From: an uncultured Coprococcus sp.
Lineage (GTDB): Bacteria; Bacillota; Clostridia; Lachnospirales; Lachnospiraceae
Reading direction: 5' to 3'
DNA length: 64,000 nucleotides
Assembly (NCBI GenBank): GCA_947626675.1
Contig: CANQTC010000006.1
Span: 62,001 to 126,000 of the forward strand
The translations under genes were made by a program, and so were the position numbers. This document shows positions 61,517 through 64,000 of the stretch, piece by piece (the first letter of the stretch is position 1; every line of letters begins with the position of its first letter). The notes below the pieces were generated by a model that was not told where the DNA came from, did no database searches, and worked only from the letters and a program-made list of their open reading frames with translations.

Positions 61517-61750
61517 TTATTGGATAATTCCTTTGCTGCCTTTCAGCATTTTACTGATGTTCATGACAAGATCCTCCGGTGTGGGCCGTTTGCCATTGTA
61601 GCCGAGGAGCTTCCAGCGTTCTTGAACTTCCGGATCGGGATTGTCAAAACCCGCATCAATAGCTTGCTGCATCTCCCGGTAAACCTCCTCTGCGGTTGTG
61701 TTATTTTCCTGTGCGATCCGTTCCAGAATCCTTTGAAATTTCTTTGTCAT
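61517..61750 (-). CDS. Small conserved-type protein, 77 residues, in the repressor's regulon
   Basis: A helical protein (FQRILERIAQENNTTAEEVYREMQQAIDAGF) of a kind seen in clostridial chromosomes and phages; the first helices look like a DNA-binding HTH but without a clear family match. AAAAGGAGAG precedes its ATG and a copy of the repressor-type palindrome TAGAAT-N8-ATTCTA lies directly upstream. Possible antitoxin-like or regulatory role, not shown. Confidence 0.6.
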   Translation of the reverse strand: MTKKFQRILERIAQENNTTAEEVYREMQQAIDAGFDNPDPEVQERWKLLGYNGKRPTPEDLVMNISKMLKGSKGIIQ

Positions 61751-61765
61751 AGCACTCTCCTTTTA

Positions 61766-61785
61766 GAATGAGTTATAATTCTATT
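61766..61785 (-). promoter_or_regulatory. Operator candidate upstream of the 77-residue gene
   Basis: TAGAAT-N8-ATTCTA, nearly identical over its whole 20 bases to a site before the XRE gene at 62,223. Two direct copies of TTTGTCGA lie further out, near 61,808 and 61,828. Likely bound by the XRE regulator. Confidence 0.6.
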
Positions 61786-61852
61786 GGAATTACTATACCA
61801 CAAACCCTTTGTCGATGGATGGGAAGTTTTGTCGAATGAGAAAAAAATATAT

Positions 61853-61883
61853 AAAAAAAGAAAGAGCTTTGCGGCCCTTTCTC
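61853..61883 (-). terminator. Intrinsic terminator of the XRE gene
   Basis: On the minus strand GAAAGGGC pairs with GCTCTTTC (one G-U), followed by a long T-run. It lies directly after the XRE stop codon. Confidence 0.8.
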
Positions 61884-61888
61884 TAAGT

Positions 61889-62206
61889 TCACTTTTCGAG
61901 CAATGCACGGATAGCATTCAGGATACGGTTCTGCTCCGGTTTCGGTAGTTCGGAAATAGACGCCATCAATTCTGAGGAGACGCTGTCACTGGCATGATCG
62001 ATCACATCGAACAGAAGCGAATCAGCAGACACTCCAAGCACATTGGCCATTGCAACAAACGTCTCCAATTTCGGAGATTTTACACCACGTTCTATAACGC
62101 TGATGTGATTTCGGCTCAGATCGAGAGCGGCGGCAAAGTCTTCCTGCGTGATTCCTTTGGCTTCTCTTGTCGCTTTGATTCTTGCTCCAATCGCTTGTAA
62201 ATCCAT
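61889..62206 (-). CDS. XRE-family regulator
   Basis: 105 residues. The HTH spans about residues 6-60 (IKATREAKGITQEDFAAALDLSRNHISVIERGVKSP). The ATG at 62,206 is chosen because AAAGGAGG lies upstream; a longer frame runs into the operator region. It is a single minus-strand regulator inside a rightward block, like a lysogeny-type or moron repressor, and probably controls itself and the 77-residue gene through shared operators. Confidence 0.88.
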   Translation of the reverse strand: MDLQAIGARIKATREAKGITQEDFAAALDLSRNHISVIERGVKSPKLETFVAMANVLGVSADSLLFDVIDHASDSVSSELMASISELPKPEQNRILNAIRALLEK

Positions 62207-62222
62207 CTTTGCACCTCCTTTG

Positions 62223-62240
62223 AGAATGAGTTGTAATTCT
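62223..62240 (-). promoter_or_regulatory. Operator candidate upstream of the XRE gene
   Basis: AGAAT-N8-ATTCT, matching the site at 61,766 with one changed base in the centre. Half-sites ATTCTAATGG (62,298) and TTAGAATTG (62,382) follow. It overlaps the ribosome-site side of the XRE gene, as for autorepression. Confidence 0.6.
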
Positions 62241-62376
62241 AAAATAATTATATCGGGGGTTCGGTTCACTATACAGCAACCAGCAGAACGCACACTAATT
62301 CTAATGGAACGCAAATTTGAAAAAATGGCACTACATTGGCACTTGTCTGACACTGACCTGACCGGAGTTTTGTGAT

Positions 62377-62478
62377 ATGATTAGAATTGCCAAAAGGTGT
62401 ATGAAGGCCGCCGGGTTTCCTGCGGTCTTTTCTTTTTGGCCGGACGGGACTTTCATCCTTTCGCTCGTCCGTACATAG
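62377..62478 (+). CDS. Short open frame upstream of phage metK, 33 residues
   Basis: ATG at 62,377 runs for 33 codons to TAG at 62,478, immediately before the metK ribosome site. CGGAG lies nine bases upstream. It encodes MIRIAKRCMKAAGFPAVFSF, then WPDGT and a hydrophobic end. It may be a real mini-protein, a leader peptide controlling metK, or chance. The DNA also has hairpin-forming stretches (GGCCGC/GCGGTC and GGACG/CGTCC). Confidence 0.4.
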   Translation: MIRIAKRCMKAAGFPAVFSFWPDGTFILSLVRT

Positions 62479-62494
62479 AAAGGAGTTGGCAATT

Positions 62495-63544
62495 ATGATA
62501 TTTACAAGCGAACAGGTGTCATGCGGACATCCAGATAAAATCTGCGATCAGATATCGGATGCCATAGTGACGGATTGCCTTCGCCATGATCCGAAAAGCC
62601 GGATCGCGGCTGAATGTATGATAAAGGATTACGCTGTTGTTATCGCGGGAGAGATAACCTCCCGGCATAAGCCGGATTACCAGCGATTGGTTCGCACTGT
62701 GCTGGAGCGTATCGGCCTACAGGAGCCAGAAAAATACAGCGTCCATGTTATGGTCTCAGAACAGAGTGCGGACATAGCGCTTGGCGTAGACGGTAAAATG
62801 GGAGCCGGAGATCAGGGCATGATGTTTGGTTATGGCACAAACGAAACACCGGAGATGCTCCCCCTTCCCTATACGCTGGCAACACACGCGCTGGTTCTGC
62901 TGCGGCAGTTACACGAGCCGATTCTGTTACCTGACGCAAAGGCGCAGGTTTCCTTTGATTATGAAAAGAACCGGATCGCGACTTTTCTGATCAGCACGCA
63001 GCATCAAGCTGGCACGGAAGTATCCGATATCCGCCCATTGGTAGAGGCTGTCATGGAAACAGCCGCACAGGATTATGGACTGAATACGGATTTCGTGAAA
63101 CTGGTTAATCCTACGGGCAGATTTGTTATTGGTTCCTCCTTTGCGGACTCCGGTTTGACCGGGCGAAAGATTATCGCCGATACCTATGGTGGAATGTGCC
63201 ATCACGGTGGCGGCGCGTTTTCAGGCAAAGATCCCACGAAGGTGGACAGGAGCGGTGCATATATGGCCCGTAAGATAGCGCGGGATATTGTGAACTTGAA
63301 GTACGCTTCCCGATGTGAGATCCAGTTGGCGTATGCCATTGGCATTGCGGAGCCTGTCTCCGTAGCGGTGGACTGCTTTGGGACTGAACGTATTTCGATC
63401 CCCCAAATTGAAAGGTACGTCCACTCCACTTATGACTTAACGCCACAGGGTATTATTGAGAAGCTGGGACTGCTGAATGTTGATTACAATGCGGTCAGCG
63501 CCTACGGCCATTTCGGTAAACCGGGACTTCCGTGGGAGGAATGA
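62495..63544 (+). CDS. metK: Phage-encoded S-adenosylmethionine synthetase
   Basis: 349 residues, somewhat shorter than cellular MetK (about 380-400). FTSEQVSCGHPDKICDQISDA, GAGDQGMMFGYGTNE, GGAFSGKDPTKVDRSGAYMARK and the C-terminal AYGHFGKPGLPWEE are the family motifs, so catalysis is likely. It makes SAM from methionine and ATP. The ATG at 62,495 follows GAAAGGAG; a TTG three codons earlier is possible. It may raise the SAM supply for a phage methyltransferase. The stop is two bases before the HNH start. Confidence 0.93.
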   Translation: MIFTSEQVSCGHPDKICDQISDAIVTDCLRHDPKSRIAAECMIKDYAVVIAGEITSRHKPDYQRLVRTVLERIGLQEPEKYSVHVMVSEQSADIALGVDGKMGAGDQGMMFGYGTNETPEMLPLPYTLATHALVLLRQLHEPILLPDAKAQVSFDYEKNRIATFLISTQHQAGTEVSDIRPLVEAVMETAAQDYGLNTDFVKLVNPTGRFVIGSSFADSGLTGRKIIADTYGGMCHHGGGAFSGKDPTKVDRSGAYMARKIARDIVNLKYASRCEIQLAYAIGIAEPVSVAVDCFGTERISIPQIERYVHSTYDLTPQGIIEKLGLLNVDYNAVSAYGHFGKPGLPWEE

Positions 63545-63546
63545 TT

Positions 63547-63930
63547 ATGCCGCACAGACCAAACACACCATGCAAGCATCCCGGCTGCGGGCGGCTGGTT
63601 CCATACGGTACAATGTACTGCGAGGAACACCAGCCTCTGCATCGCCACGATGCTAAGACCACAAAGGAAAAAGGTTATGGGAGCCGATGGCAGAAAGCCA
63701 GAGCCGTTTACCTCCAATCGCATCCGCTGTGCGTCCGCTGTCTGAAACGGGGACGCTATGTCAAGGCAACAGTAGTCGATCACATCATTCCCCATCGGGG
63801 AAATCGGGAATTGTTCTGGGACAGAAATAATTGGCAGGCTTTATGCAAATCCTGCCACGATTCCAAAACGATGACAGAGGACAGATATGAAGAATACGGC
63901 TACCGGGAGGGGCGGTCAAAATCTCTGTGA
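63547..63930 (+). CDS. HNH endonuclease (phage packaging-associated)
   Basis: 127 residues. Residues 7-30 hold the zinc-binding Cys set (CKHPGCGRLVPYGTMYCEEH) and the HNH core follows (HPLCVRCLKRGRYVKATVVDHIIPHRG, NWQALCKSCHDSKT). In HK97-type phages such a protein lies just before the small terminase subunit and aids DNA cleavage in packaging. GGGAGGA lies before the ATG. The 70 bases after its stop hold no gene; a terminase gene is expected beyond the edge. Confidence 0.93.
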   Translation: MPHRPNTPCKHPGCGRLVPYGTMYCEEHQPLHRHDAKTTKEKGYGSRWQKARAVYLQSHPLCVRCLKRGRYVKATVVDHIIPHRGNRELFWDRNNWQALCKSCHDSKTMTEDRYEEYGYREGRSKSL

Positions 63931-64000
63931 CCTGATTTCCTAAAGACCGGCGCCCCCTCAAACGCGCATTTTTGCGAAATTAAAGAGGGGGGATACCCGG
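63931..64000 (+). other. Window edge, upstream region of an expected terminase gene
   Basis: Seventy bases with no coding frame of note. CCCCCTC and GAGGGGG words can pair (63,952 to about 63,991), a usual G/C-rich intergenic layout before phage packaging genes. Confidence 0.3.

Larger units (their letters stand above)
34976..64000. mobile_element. Prophage-like element inserted in yifB/comM, left part
   Basis: From the yifB junction rightward the DNA is more GC-rich than the host block and carries defence, SOS-type polymerase, repressor and phage replication genes, ending with an HNH endonuclease that commonly precedes a terminase. At least 29 kb is inside the window. Integrase, terminase, structural genes and the right junction are not seen. 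An integrative element with phage-type replication cannot be fully ruled out. Confidence 0.85.

Noticed and set aside
62354-62494. SAM riboswitch before phage metK
   Set aside because: Hairpins exist, but I do not see the conserved SAM-I core, and a short reading frame spans the region.
34976-64000. Conjugative element
   Set aside because: No relaxase, coupling protein or type IV secretion gene is seen; replication genes and the HNH gene are of phage type. The right part is outside the window, so this is not final.

Overview
The window reads as a chromosome segment of a low-GC, anaerobic Firmicute. The leuC/leuD and ilvD types, the cell-wall repeat protein and the prophage gene set look most like Lachnospiraceae or a related clostridial family; I cannot name a genus from sequence alone. 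Two compositional blocks are visible: an AT-rich host backbone (1 to about 34,975) and a clearly more GC-rich mobile element (about 34,976 to beyond the right edge).

Host block. Positions 1-8,880 carry surface and envelope genes: the tail of a methyltransferase, a left-handed beta-helix acetyltransferase, a YfhO-type membrane protein and a 1,611-residue secreted protein with Ig-like and cell-wall-type repeats. A divergent LysR regulator (8,996-10,030) faces a long rightward run of amino-acid biosynthesis: leuC, leuD, an odd zinc-ribbon membrane protein, leuB, ilvD, ilvB, serC, serA and asd. Next come a glycosyltransferase, a P-loop kinase, a DUF1015 protein, a divergent GlgB homologue and an MscS channel. 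From 26,974 to 31,685 lies a tight run of a circularly permuted ATP-grasp ligase, an alpha-E protein, a transglutaminase and two AstE/M14-like proteins, the second of which has lost zinc ligands. Two CobW-type GTPases follow, one with an extreme His-rich insert. I read this as an uncharacterised peptide or amide-ligation pathway coupled to metal handling.

Mobile block. yifB/comM (34,069) is cut at its conserved LAHNGV segment and runs into a stop codon supplied by foreign DNA. The first part of the element is a leftward cargo and defence region: a SymE-like toxin gene, an adenine methyltransferase of the type ISP kind interrupted by one in-frame TAG, a PLD-nuclease/SNF2-helicase, an unknown partner protein, small hypothetical proteins, a membrane-anchored DNA/RNA nuclease, an ImmA-type peptidase and an XRE repressor. 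A strong divergent promoter with a perfect inverted repeat separates this from a rightward Y-family DNA polymerase, a DUF5986 protein and a fused XRE-ImmA protein. From 51,043 onward is a phage early/replication module: HTH protein, DUF4406, DUF2800 nuclease, DUF2815 protein, family A DNA polymerase, VapE-like helicase, VRR-NUC nuclease, SNF2 helicase and a late-type regulator. It is followed by a PemK/MazF toxin, an XRE repressor, a phage S-adenosylmethionine synthetase and an HNH endonuclease of the kind that precedes the terminase. No integrase, terminase or capsid gene falls inside the window, so the element continues to the right.

The most novel-looking items are the split PLD-helicase/methyltransferase locus with its amber codon, the ATP-grasp/transglutaminase/AstE/CobW operon with a pseudoenzyme, and a highly structured non-coding block at 53,809-53,967. 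No tRNA, rRNA, CRISPR array or insertion sequence was seen.
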